A program made the position numbers and the translations under genes. The notes under the pieces are model-generated. The model was not told the origin of the DNA and searched no databases. It saw only the letters and a program-made list of their open reading frames with translations. This document shows, piece by piece, positions 45,851-55,969 of a DNA stretch of 64,000 bases; positions within the stretch are counted from its first letter, which is position 1, and each line of letters opens with the position of its first letter. The DNA is from Branchinecta lynchi (taxonomy: Eukaryota; Arthropoda; Branchiopoda; Anostraca; Branchinectidae): positions 1,509,790 to 1,573,789 of the forward strand of contig JAKZAP010000021.1 in assembly GCA_023053575.1 (NCBI GenBank), in the 5' to 3' direction.

Positions 45851-46079
45851 AAAATGAATCTGTCAGATTCTTCTAGTTACAGGCTGAAGAGGAGCTCCAC
45901 CAAGACGGTCCAAAATGTCGTTGGCTAGAATGTGATCGATGCAGCTTTAAGCGGGTAGACTAAAAGCAGGAAAGGAAAGGCATGGTGCACGAGCTAACAC
46001 CAGACAAGCATACTAAAACCAGGAGGGGCAAAATAAACCGAGGAAAGATGCGCCAGAACTCGAGGGTTCGAAAAACTGG

Positions 46080-46460
46080 CAATGAATGAATGAATTTATG
46101 ACGCACTGTCCAAGGGCGTAAGTGCAGTAAAAAAGGATAAAGACATAAAATAATCGCAAAACACTCAACAAATGTTTTCCGTAAAGGTTCACTAATTTAG
46201 AATCACGTTGATGGGATCGTGGACAGGTAATTTTCCAATCGGAGAACACAAATTAGAGGAGAGGGCTTCAAGAGTCAACAATGGGTCGGAAATTAACAAA
46301 CGGCGGATGAGGTAGCGGTTCCGTGTGCGCCGGGGTAGGTAGAGAAGACATGTCAGATATCTGAAGTATGTCGAGCGTATGCGTCGAAGGTCCTTTCTTC
46401 TGAGTATAGAGTGTCTGCACCGTGCCTTTCCTCTGCTTAGTATTCTGTGAGGGGTTGGCA
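46080..46460 (-). mobile_element. LINE 3' part with (ATTC)n tail
   Basis: The minus frame 46461-46192 is Arg/Leu-rich and includes YFRYLTCLLYLPRRTRNRYL, a C-terminal LINE fragment. The 3' end is aaattcattcattcattgcc at 46078-46097. The clade is unclear. Confidence 0.55.
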
Positions 46461-46559
46461 ACTTACAGATTTGAACTTCATCATTTCTTCCTTTGTTATA
46501 ATACTCTTAACTACGTTAATTTCTACCCCTAATTGGATGCTAAAATGAAGAAAGAAATA

Positions 46560-46800
46560 ATGAACTTTAAACTTGTAAGTTGCCGACTCCTCAAAGAGAG
46601 TTTATCGTTTCTTTCTTCGTTTTAGTACTCTTTTAACAATGCTGATTCTCTACAACGTACCACTGAGAGAATACTGAAACGAGGAAAGAAACGGTGCAGC
46701 TTTCCAGTTTTTCGAATCCTCGAGTTCTGCATCTTTCTTCGTTTTAGTTTGCCTTTTCTGGTTTTAGTACGTTTGCCTCGTTTTCTCATGCATCATGCTT
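46560..46800. repeat. Dispersed repeat shared with 53300-53480
   Basis: Shared phrases: ttgccgactcct, aaacggtgcag, ttcttcgttttagt, ttcctttcctgctcttaat. The two copies are about 180-230 nt and differ by indels. Confidence 0.7.
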
Positions 46801-46837
46801 TTCCTTTCCTTTCCTGCTCTTAATTCGTCCCAGCTTT

Positions 46838-47175
46838 CAGATGCTTTACTAGCCAAAATGTTTTTTTTGGGGGGGACGAGGGATTTACCGACTGGCTGGT
46901 AATCTTTAACGACTTTTTCTGCAGAAAAAACGAATGCTTTCAACAACCAAAAATGACAGTTTTGAACAAAAATCGACTGATTTAAAAAAAAAACTATTTT
47001 GACGAAAAAGCGACCATTTCAGAAAAACCGACTGTTTTCATGAAAAAAAAATCGACTGTTTTGACGAAAAATAGCGGCGCTTCGCGCCGACTCGGTTATT
47101 TTTTACCGACTGGCCGGCAGCATTGGGGGGGGGGGGGGGGGGAGTCCCCGCTCTCCCACAGTCATGACGCCCCTG
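46838..47175. mobile_element. Non-autonomous hAT-like element, second copy
   Basis: CAGATGCTTTACTAGCC at the left and GTCATGACGCCCCTG at the right, flanked by ccagcttt (46830-46837) and ccagctct (47176-47183), an 8-bp duplication with one difference. The interior matches 14597-14961 in the same orientation, with ttctgcagaaaaaacgaatg, reiterated cgactgtttt phrases and a poly(G) run. It lies 39 nt from the donor of the 47.2-kb guanylate cyclase exon. Confidence 0.9.
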
Positions 47176-47222
47176 CCAGCTCTAAGCGGGATAAACGAAG
47201 GAAAACGAACAGATCCACTTAC

Positions 47223-47375
47223 CATTTTAAGCTCCTTCTTTATCTCTCTTGTTATGTCGACGTCTTTCCTCCATATTTTTTTAACGGCGCAGATTCTTCC
47301 GCGATAATGTACAATGGGAGCGAAGACGATGTTGCTGAGTCGTTGTTCGTTTTCACCAGTTGACAAGAGAGACAT
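47223..47375 (-). CDS. Receptor guanylate cyclase, exon encoding start of kinase-homology domain
   Basis: This internal exon encodes 51 residues and is the most N-terminal part of a receptor guanylate cyclase visible here. The product would be a single-pass membrane receptor making cGMP; this exon lies on the cytoplasmic side. Residues 1-15 are a Ser-rich linker, then come a YRGR turn, AVKK with the beta-3 lysine at residue 32, the IDLTR-like stretch VDITRE, and KKELKM with the helix-C glutamate near residue 48. As in the family's pseudokinase domain, the glycine-rich loop is poorly conserved. Read on the minus strand, the acceptor is gggagtcag after a T-rich tract and the donor is ATG/gtaagtgg, phase 0 at both ends. 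It joins the 37.2-kb exon in frame to give ELKM-MRDL, matching the family pattern ELK-x-MRD. The next intron is 10,011 nt. The preceding transmembrane exon was not found. Confidence 0.9.
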
Positions 47376-47419
47376 CTGACTCCCCTTAAAAAAAAATCAG
47401 CTCATTGCAAAAAGCGTGT

Positions 47420-47560
47420 TTCTGGGATCCCAAAACGTAAGTGGAGGGATACCTATGACTCCGTAAAAGTTGTCCGTCTGTTAGCAGCAATAACTCTAGC
47501 GGGGGTTGAGATATTTTGTTCAAACTTGATGTGATGATGCTTTGGGTCAAAGTAAAGGTC
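47420..47560 (+). repeat. Fragment of the composite minisatellite element
   Basis: tgggatcccaaaacgtaagt, ggagggatacctatgac and gttgtccgtctg match the start of 32905-33860. The 125-bp units are missing. It lies about 45 nt upstream of the acceptor of the 47.2-kb exon. Confidence 0.8.
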
Positions 47561-48580
47561 AAGTTTTAACACCGTAAGAATCCGTTTGATTCGTCATCTT
47601 GTTGTTTTTTATTCATTTTAATTTGCTCCAATAAGGCTTCAATCAAATCTTCCATCAAATCAAACGAAACTAGTAAATAATATAAACGTTAAAAATAACC
47701 ATCCGACATAGAGCTATCTAGCCTTTATTTTTCAAACCGTTGCTACAATCGATCTGATATGTTATTTACCGACAGGTGCGCGACTAGTTAGCCGTGAATT
47801 CTAGGGGGGATGGGAGGAGGGGGGATGACCAGGCCAACAAAATTGCCGAGCTGTACCGAAAGCTGTCTCGTATTCGTTTACAACACTTACAGTTGAGAGT
47901 TGCCCCGACCATTTCTCTGCCACGAAGCTACAGAATTATTCAAATCAAGTATAGGGGGCTAAAGGTGAGGGTTTCTTCTTTTATGTTCAAAAGACATTCT
48001 ACACTATCAATGTGTAATGCATTTTCCGTCGCGAAGCGATGGAAAACTTTTGTAACTTGCCATTCAAGTTCAATTTTTTTAAGCTTTATCAGATGGGTTC
48101 CTACGCTTGACTCTTAAACGCATACAATTGCAAATAATGTTCTGAGCATATATTATGGCGCGAAGCTGCCAAAAATTTAAACTGTTGCCAAGACCTGTAA
48201 TTTTGATTGTAATTTCGTCTTTTGTATTCTCTGTTTTATGCGATTAAAACCACCTAAAAGACACAGAGGAAAAATGAAAAAGTTTCGAGGTGGGCATGGT
48301 CATCGCCTGGCTACACCACTGAAGAAGCATATAAGGAGTTCAATGCCTAAATAGAAATACTGTTTCAGATGTATTTTGTCTGGTTAAGCCACAAACGAAA
48401 TAGCTGCTCCTATAAAATTTCCTTCCTTGGATATTCGAAAAATAAAAACATCAAACTTTTCGCGATTGCCCATTTTCCTCGAATACAGGTCGGGGACTTA
48501 TCGTCTTCACTGCTTTAATCACAAGAAACTCATTGAAGTCGAGCGGAAACTTTTCTCGCTCCTTTCTCTCTCAAAGTTTA
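47561..48580. other. Stretch searched for the transmembrane exon; nothing found
   Basis: The guanylate cyclase transmembrane and juxtamembrane exons should come next on the minus strand. I saw no hydrophobic segment with splice signals here. A plus frame at 47794-48117 has no recognised domain. Confidence 0.45.
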
Positions 48581-48585
48581 ACTGT

Positions 48586-49020
48586 AAAGCAAACTTATTT
48601 TGTATCATTTAGTTGGATACATTGAGCTATTTAGATTCTGCTAAGAGATTTGTATATTTCCAATATCTGCTCTAGTAGTGAGGTTCAGAATAATTACGTC
48701 GGTCCCCTCGGCGCAAATTCGACTATGACGCGGAATATCTTAGTCTGAACACAAACGCGGCTTTTCCGTGGGTGGTGATAAGCTTGGTGAAGACAGCTTA
48801 GTGCCTGAACAAAAAAATTTCATAAATCTTTTTCGTCAAGCATACGACACAGGTAGTACCACAAATCTGACAGGGAAATTCCACCATTTGAAAATTGATT
48901 ATTCGTAAAAAGTGGGGCAACGAAGTAATGCATTTTCCCCGGGTCTTCAATCCTCTTTAAGTGAATAGGTGAGGGGTAACAAGACTTTCCCATCTCTGCC
49001 CTTTTCAGTTACACTTTAAC
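48586..49020. mobile_element. TTAA-type element of the 62764-63207 family, second copy
   Basis: aagtttaactgtaaagcaaa at the left and cagttacactttaa at the right, with shared interior: ttctgctaagagattt, agtagtgaggttcagaat, aagcttggtgaagac and gacacaggtagtacca. The left TTAA is mutated. Confidence 0.8.
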
Positions 49021-49204
49021 GTCCCAAATCTAAGAGCCATAGCCTGTTTCGCTAAACGAAGTACCAATACTTCGAACCGGAAGTCCACTTATCCTATCAA
49101 GTAAAGTGCAAATAGGATCCTACCGCTGTGTATTTCAGGTTTAGTAGTAGTGACCTTAGGTCAGAGGTCCCTTTTTGAAAAACCCTAAGTCCCTATTTCC
49201 AAGC

Positions 49205-49791
49205 CTCTGAACTTGTGGCAGACCTGTAATTATAAATTGTCGGTTAAAGCTGGGATTCGAAAACGGTGTGAGAAATACCGCAAACCAGCTATTACGATGA
49301 AGATTCACAAAGCCTTGGTCAGGCACAAACTGGAGAGCAGTGACGCCCTTGCCTCGCCCTTCTATAAACAATACAAGAAGCTCATCGAAGGCGTCCAGAG
49401 GCGAGCCTCAAAACTCATTCGTGACCTGCCTTATGGACAACGGCTGCAGGAACTAAAACTTCCAACACTAACTTTCAGGCGGAAGAGGGGAGACATGCTA
49501 CTTGTCTCACGGACTAGCGGCCACTCCCGGAAGCTGTTCCCAAGATCCTGCTCCTCTCGTGTCAGCCAGCACTTCTTCAGCAATCCTGCTGTTCCTCTGT
49601 GGAAAGGCCTGTCTGATTTAGCTGCGACTAGCGGAACACCTGAGGTTTTCAAAAGTGACTCGACGAGGACTGGTGTGCGCAACCGTGAAAAGAGCACTGA
49701 AGTGCCCCAGAGTGACTTGGAAATAAATGAACACAATCATCAACCGCAAGCTACTCATCGGGATTCAACATCCTTATTGCTCGAAGGGTAA
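49205..49791 (+). pseudogene. CR1-like reverse transcriptase C-terminus
   Basis: The frame is open to the stop near 49791. It reads HKALVRHKLESSDALASPFY, then KLIEGVQRRASKLIRDLPYG, RLQELKLPTLTFRRKRGDML and FFSNPAVPLWKGLSDLAA: the thumb and conserved C-terminal signature (VQRRATK, LPTLxYRRxRGDM, FxNRxVxxWNxLP). The start is truncated. The expected GLRHLPY and RPHLEY regions are altered, so it is probably dead. Confidence 0.88.
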
Positions 49792-50092
49792 TTTAAGGAA
49801 AGAAGGAAGTTACAATGAGGAATGCATATCCGAATCCAAACGACGTCTTAAGAAAGATCCCTACCCTTTTAAAGAATTGACGTCACCTATACTGGCTGAG
49901 ACTTGAGCGATTGTACTTGACTGGAAGGACTAAATTTATCGAAAAATATTTAAGGAAAAGTAAACATACCCAGGTGACCGACCGTGCACGATCTCTAGTA
50001 ATCTTAACCTTCATACATCAACAACAACCAATCGGCGATGACGCAATCGCCGTAAGAGATATCTTCCTCCAAGTATTGAAACATGTCAGCTA

Positions 50093-50390
50093 TACTGTCA
50101 GAAGTTTCCTAACAGATAACATTTCGGATGTTATCTGTTGTGTTTCATGATGTTATGCATAATAAGCGTTGCCATCAGGAAGAACCGAAAAACCGCCAAA
50201 AGTATCATGACGATGAGGATAGATGCTTTTGTGGCTGTTTTTCTGCCCTTCCTAACAAAGCTCGTTATGCATAACATTTCATGCATAACGTTTTCAAACA
50301 AAACAGATAACATCCCAAGTGTTATCCGTTGCGCATTGTCCACTGAAACCGCGCATCCTTGTGTTTTTTGTTATGAAACTTCTGACAGTG
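50093..50390. mobile_element. CACTGTCAGAAG MITE, second copy, about 298 bp
   Basis: tactgtcagaagtttcctaa and ttatgaaacttctgacagtg are the inverted ends. Inside, cagataacatttcggatgtt, tgttatgcataa and facing ttatgcataacatttcatgc. The interior differs from 43278-43661 while the ends are alike. Confidence 0.83.
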
Positions 50391-50543
50391 TGGCAAGGCG
50401 CATCAGAAATGCGCACTGCAGACGAATCTGAACTGCCGGTTATCAACTTATGTCGCATATCTGTGAAACCCACCCACAAATGAAACTTTCAAAGGGCTTG
50501 GCAAAAGCTGACGTTTTCTGGACTCCAAAGTGTATCTGACATG

Positions 50544-50901
50544 CAGTGGCGTCACGACTGGGGGGGGGGGGGGAGAGGGGGGGGCCTGTCGGTAAAAAAT
50601 ACCAAGTCGGCGTTAAGCGTCACGATTTCTCGTCAAAACATTTGATTTTTTTTCATCAAAACAGTCGGTTTTTCTGAAAATTGGTCGATTTTTCGTCAAA
50701 ATGGTCGATTTTTCTGAAAATCAGTGGATTTTCGGAAAATCAGTGGATTTTCTGAAAATCAGTCGATCTTTATCAAAAATGCCATTTTTAATGTTGAAAA
50801 CAGTCATTTTTTCTGCAGAAAAAGTCGGTAAAAATTACCAGCCAGTCGGTAAATGCCTCGTCCCCCCCAAAAAAAAAACATTTTGGCTAGTAACGCCTCT
50901 G
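50544..50901. mobile_element. Non-autonomous hAT-like element, third copy (inverted)
   Basis: CAGTGGCGTCACGACTGG at the left and CTAGTAACGCCTCTG at the right, flanked by perfect 8-bp repeats ctgacatg (50536-50543 and 50902-50909). The interior is the reverse of 14597-14961: a poly(G) run, reiterated gtcgatttttctgaaaat phrases, then tttctgcagaaaaagtcggt. No transposase. Confidence 0.93.
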
Positions 50902-51284
50902 CTGACATGACTCCGTCCTTCTTTTAGAACGACAACTACAATAAGAAGAGAATGGCAATAAATATTTGTCTATTGATTCTATTGACTATTGATTCAGGGG
51001 TTAGTAGACCCGTTGACACAGGGGTGTTCGTTGATTTTTTATACACATCTGGTTATGTGTGCTATGTAGGCTAGCGATAGGCTAGGCTAGGCTCGTCTAT
51101 GTATATGGCTACGGCGGAATTAAATAAATAAGTATTGATCAGAATAGTTCGCTTTCTTTACCTGCCGCAGAGCAAAATAACTCTAGAGAGTAATGCGAAT
51201 TTGTGCGAAAAAGTGACACATCCCCACTGAAACTCAACTAGTCGTTAACGAGCGCAGGGCGCAGGCTCTGATCTGATCCTCGAT

Positions 51285-51545
51285 GTCATTTGACGAGGGT
51301 ATTTGACCTTGTTGACCATCAAATTCTTTTAGAAAAAATGGCTGAAAAAATATACCCAATTTTATCGTCAAAATCATCAAGAGCTTCTTGACAAACAGAG
51401 AGCAAACTGTAAAGTATAAAGGCCATTTTTCTACTTCGTTACCAGTTTTTTTGTGGAATTCCACAAGGAAATGTGATCGGTCCGCTGTGCTTCCTCCTCA
51501 TGATAAATGAAGTTGCTGCTGGGCTGGAGGATAGATGGAAATACT
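51285..51545 (+). pseudogene. Short reverse transcriptase palm fragment
   Basis: FDLVDHQILLEKMAEK (motif A region) and, after stops, CGIPQGNVIGPLCFLLMINE (motif B) are recognisable. The catalytic A-D-D part is cut off where repeat family B begins. Confidence 0.8.
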
Positions 51546-51559
51546 GGTTTTGTCATTTA

Positions 51560-52430
51560 TGTATCTAGGGCTAATGCTTTTTCTTCCCACCAAATTCCAT
51601 CCCAATACCTCGATTCTAAGCGTTGCACGAGATTTCCGGTGGCCCACTCCAATTTCCCCCCCCCCCCCCCCCCAGGTATCGAATCCGATTAGGACTTGAC
51701 GTGGAACATCTGAGACGATAGCTCTTTCCACTTGCAAAGTTTCATTCAATTCCGATAACCCGTTCAAAAAATATGCATGCCACTAAATCCGGGCTCCCCA
51801 TCCCTCCCCTACCCCCGTGATGGTCGGATAGGGCAAACGACTATTCTCAAGTCAGCATGTTTGGGTCGGTGATACTCCTCCCAAGTTTCATCGTCCTAGT
51901 ACATCAGGAAGTACCAAACTCGCAGGACCCCCGGATTCCAGAGCCCCCCCCCAGACTCCCCCACAGTACCCGAATCTGGTCCGGTTATGTCAAACTATGT
52001 ATTTAGGACTTATGCTTGTTCTTTCCACCAAGTTTCATCCCGATCCCTCCACTCTAGGCGTTTCCCAAGATTTCCGGCTCCAGCCCCCCCCCAAAGTCCC
52101 GGATCCGGTCCGGATTTGACACGGGACGTCTGAGACACGGAGTCTTTCCAAATATCAAGTTTCATAAAGATCCGATCACCCGTTCAAAAGTTATAAATAC
52201 CTCAAGATTCCGGATTCCCCCTCCCTCCACTCCCCCTACAACGCTAGATCTGGGAACTGACTATTTCCAACTTATTCATTGATATGCCTGCCAAGTTTCA
52301 TCGTCCTAGCTTATATGGAAGTGCCCGAACTAGCAAAACCTGGACAGACCAACCGACAGAGCGACAGACCGACTGACAGAAATTGCGATTGCTATATGGC
52401 ACTTGGCCGAACCCCCTCCCCCCCCCCCCC
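51560..52430 (+). repeat. Repeat family B, second locus
   Basis: Units with caccaagtttcatcccgatc, cgatcacccgttcaaaagtt and cctgccaagtttcatcgtcc end with gaccaaccgacagagcgaca and gctatatggcacttggccga near 52400, then a poly(C) run. It directly follows a reverse transcriptase fragment. Confidence 0.8.
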
Positions 52431-52559
52431 CATTCAAGACCCAAGATGAAGCCACGGCTCGATCTGACCGCTGGATCATCTAGCGGCGCGGGCCGGAAGC
52501 GCCCAACATGGAAGGATGGAATCATAGTTTGACTTTGGATCTAACAAAAGGTATTAATT

Positions 52560-53265
52560 GTAGCAAGCATATGGAAAATGTATAGAAAAATTAAACTAAT
52601 TATTTGTATTATCGTTTTTTTTTTGTATTTTGTTTTCTGTTTTTTCTTGTTAACTCCTGAAATATGTAAAGAAGATGCAATTCCAAAGAATTAAGGATGT
52701 AAATTATATCACAGTAAACAAACGCAGTAAATTATAATAAATTCGTTATAGTGATTTCTTGAAGATTCTGAAACTGAGCTAAATAATATTCAGCTTCCGA
52801 GACCAAAAATGTCAAACTCGCCGATGATTTCTTCTTCCGACGTATCTAAACGTCCACATGGTGATACACTTAGTTGTTTTAGTCCTCTTACACGCCACAC
52901 GATCTTGTCGAAGGTTCTAGTAATCTTTTGACAAGCGTCAGGAGATCAATGAATAGTTAATTAGCAATGGTGGATTGGTGTTCAGGCGTGAATTGTGTTC
53001 AAGTAATTTCTGGATAACGATGGCTACCATGAGGATGTTGGGGAAAACAAAGGTAACAGTGTGTTCGTAAAAATCCGACGCATCGAAAAATGATGGTGTC
53101 TCCCACCTTCTCGGCCCACATGAATCAAAGACTTTAAGGTGAAATAATAAATCTAAACTTTCTCGAACAAAAATAGGGCACTCAAAAAGAAATGGCAACA
53201 TGTTTCATTTTCACTACAAATGCACAATTCCGTATCATTTTTCTTTATTATATGAAGGAACTTTT
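52560..53265 (-). pseudogene. Non-LTR element C-terminus with a Cys/His motif
   Basis: The minus strand reads ELCICSENETCCHF, then FECPIFVRESLDLLFHL and TVTFVFPNILMVAIVIQKLL. The C-x-C...CHFLFECP pattern resembles the zinc-binding C-terminus of non-LTR and related elements (HFLxxCP). Frameshifted near the Cys cluster. The AT-rich DNA below 52900 is probably its UTR. Confidence 0.65.
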
Positions 53266-53299
53266 TTTGTCGGGGTACGGAAACGAGGAAGGAGTGGTC

Positions 53300-53480
53300 A
53301 ACTTTGAATTTGAAAAGTTGCCGACTCCTTAAAGAACTAAACAGAGGAAGGGAACGGTGCAGTTTTCCAAATTTTCGCAGCCTTGAATTCTGGTGACATC
53401 CTTCTTCGTTTTAGTCTGCCTTTCTGCTTCCCTCGTGCACCATTCCCTTCCCTTCCCTTCCTGCTCTTAATCGATCCCTG
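53300..53480. repeat. Dispersed repeat shared with 46560-46800
   Basis: agttgccgactccttaaaga, aacggtgcagttttcc and ttcccttcccttcctgctct. No coding sequence. Confidence 0.7.
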
Positions 53481-53489
53481 GATCCTAGG

Positions 53490-54440
53490 CCCTAGGGGAT
53501 ATGAAAATTTGTCGTTTACTAGAAAGTTTCTTTTGCACTTTGCGGTGATGATGGTCACTTTAAGCGGAATAGAAATTCCTCGTAAGCACAAATGTGCCCT
53601 TCTTGGGGATCATGAAAATGTATGGTTTAAGCACAACCCTGGGGGCACAAATGGACAAGTGCTCTTCCTTGGGGATCACGAAAATGTATGGTTTAGTCAA
53701 AACTATATTTTTTCACTTTGAGGCAAGCATTAGGGAGTCTGATAATCATTTACTGTTTAAGAATAGATTAAAGAAATATTTGTTGGGTAATTGAGTTGGT
53801 TGTTTAATGAAGATTGTAGATATGTTGGATGTGGGGGTTTGAGTGAAGCAAGGTGATTTGGAGTGAGTTGAAGTCTCACTAAGTCTATACAAAAAAAAAA
53901 AAAAAAATGATAAACAGATCTTGATAATTTGATGTCCGTCTTGGACTGGTGACCTGTTCTCACATATTGAGACGGGCTATATTGGTTTAAGAATATGTTC
54001 AACATGTTGTAGAAATGTTTAAGAGATAAATTCCTTCCTTCCTTAAGGGAGCTAGAAATTCAGTTGTAACCGAAGCCTTTGAAGCGGAAATGATCATGGG
54101 ACCTTGGAGATCATCAAAATCTATCGTTTGCTCAGAAGTATATTTTGTACTTTGTAGTTAATATGAGTACTTTAAGGGATTCATTCGTAATCAAAAGCAT
54201 TGAGAAAAAATGATCATATGTCTATCTTCTGGTATAGAGTACTTGTTTACACTTTGCAGTTATGACGCGCACTCGAAAGGGGATAGGGATTCATTTGTAA
54301 ACAAACCTCCTAAGACACAAACGATCATGGGCCCTTGGGGATCATGAAAATGTGTCTTTTGGTAAAAAGTATTTTTTATTTTACTGTGCGGTTAAGATGC
54401 GAACTTTAAGGGGACTAGGAACTGATTTTGACCAACATAT
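53490..54440. repeat. Minisatellite family A, second locus, interrupted
   Basis: Units with ttggggatcatgaaaatgta, gaagcggaaatgatcatgg and gcactttaaggggat at 53490-53710 and 54035-54440 match 7840-8150. The interval 53715-54030 is a LINE-like 3' segment (ctgataatcatttactgttt, aagaatagattaaagaaata) with a poly(A) run at 53889-53908, ending in ttccttccttcc. Confidence 0.7.
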
Positions 54441-54459
54441 CGTTTGCTTCGTCAATATC

Positions 54460-55965
54460 ACAATTTAAGGAGAACAAGAAGTCCGACCCGGAGTTGGAAT
54501 ATGACAGCAGAGGCATGTTATCAAGTTTCATGTAAAATCTGATCAGCGGTTCGAAAGTTATAAATGTCTCAATCCGGAATTTCCCTCCCTTCATCTTATT
54601 TACGACCCAGGGTGGTCAGATATGGCAACTTGTGCTATTGACTGAGAATAGTCACTTGCCAATGGCAAGTGACTATTCTCAGTCAATAGCACAGTAGCAC
54701 ATCTGGAAGTACCTTAACTCACGATCACCGGAATTCCGGACCCCCCCCCCCTTCAAACTCCCCCAACAGTGCCCGAATTCGGTCAGGTTCTGTCAACAAT
54801 GTATCTAGGGCCCGTGCTTGTTCTTCCCACCATTTCCGGTACCCCCACTCCAACTCCCCCATAGTCACCGGATGAGTTTCGAAGTTGCGACGACACTACT
54901 GAGACACTCGGTCTTTCCAAGTATCAAGTTTCATAAAGATCCGATCACCGGATAGAAAGTTTTACATACAGCAAGATTATGAATTCCCTCCCTCCACTTC
55001 CCCCACGATGGTCGAATCCAAGAAGTGTTCTTAAGTAAAAAATGTCGAGTGTCAGATACACCTGCCAAGTGTCAGCGTCCTACAGTATCTGGAAACACCT
55101 TAACTCTGGATCATCGGAATTTTGGAACCCTCCCTCCAACTCACCCCACAGTGCCTGGACCCCCCCCTCAAACTCCCCCAACAGTGCCCGAATTCGGTCA
55201 GGTTCTGTCAACAATGTATCTAGGGCCCGTGCTTGTTCTTCCCACCATTTCCGGTTCCCCCACTCCAACTCCCCTATAGTCACCGGATGAGTTTCGAAGT
55301 TGCGACGACACTACTGAGACACTCGGTCTTTCCAAGTATCAAGTTTCATAAAGATCCGATCACCGGATAGAAAGTTTTACATACATCAAGATTATGGATT
55401 CCCTCCCTCCACTTCCCCCACGATGGTCGAATCCAAGAAGTGTTCTTAAGTAAAAATGTCGAGTCTCAGATACACCTGCCAAGTGTCAGCGTCCTACAAT
55501 ATCTGGAAACACCTTACTCTGGATCATCGGAATTTTGGAACCCTCCCTCCAACTCACCCCACAGTGCCTGGATCCAGTCCGGTCTTGTCAACAAATTATC
55601 TAGGGCTTGCGCTTGCTCTTCCCACCAAGATTCATCCCGATCTGTCCATTCTGAACGTGGCACAGCGATTCTCCCCCCCCCCCCCCTCCAACTCCCCCAA
55701 AGTAACCGGATCTGTTCCGGACTTGAAGTGTGGCATCTGAGACATGAGGTCTTTCGAAATATCAGGTTTCACTAAGATTCGATCCCCCGTTCAAAGGTTA
55801 TACAGACGTCCAGATTCCCCATCCTTCCACTCTCCCCACGATGGTCAGATTGGGGAAGTGACTTTTTCCAAGTTAGTTTGGTCGGACCCTAATATGCCTG
55901 CTAAGTTCATCGTCCTAGCACAGCTGTAAGTACCGTAACTTGCGACCGACCGACCGACATGACTT
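54460..55965 (+). repeat. Repeat family B, third locus, with a 415-bp tandem duplication
   Basis: The phrases of family B recur throughout. The segment starting gcccgaattcggtcaggttc at 54771 is repeated at 55186, 415 bp later, with very few differences. The locus ends in cgaccgaccgaccgacatga. Proline/serine-rich frames here arise from the C-rich units. Confidence 0.85.
54631..54693. repeat. Perfect 63-nt palindrome
   Basis: Two 31-nt arms beginning tgtgctattgactgagaata on the left and ending tattctcagtcaatagcaca on the right are exact reverse complements around one central base. Confidence 0.95.
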
Positions 55966-55969
55966 CAAG

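Noticed and set aside
48427..48540. Minus-strand peptide GNREKFDVFIFRISKEGNF resembling the end of a guanylate cyclase ligand-binding domain
   Set aside because: A stop lies just upstream in frame and no acceptable donor/acceptor pair frames it; the resemblance is too short.
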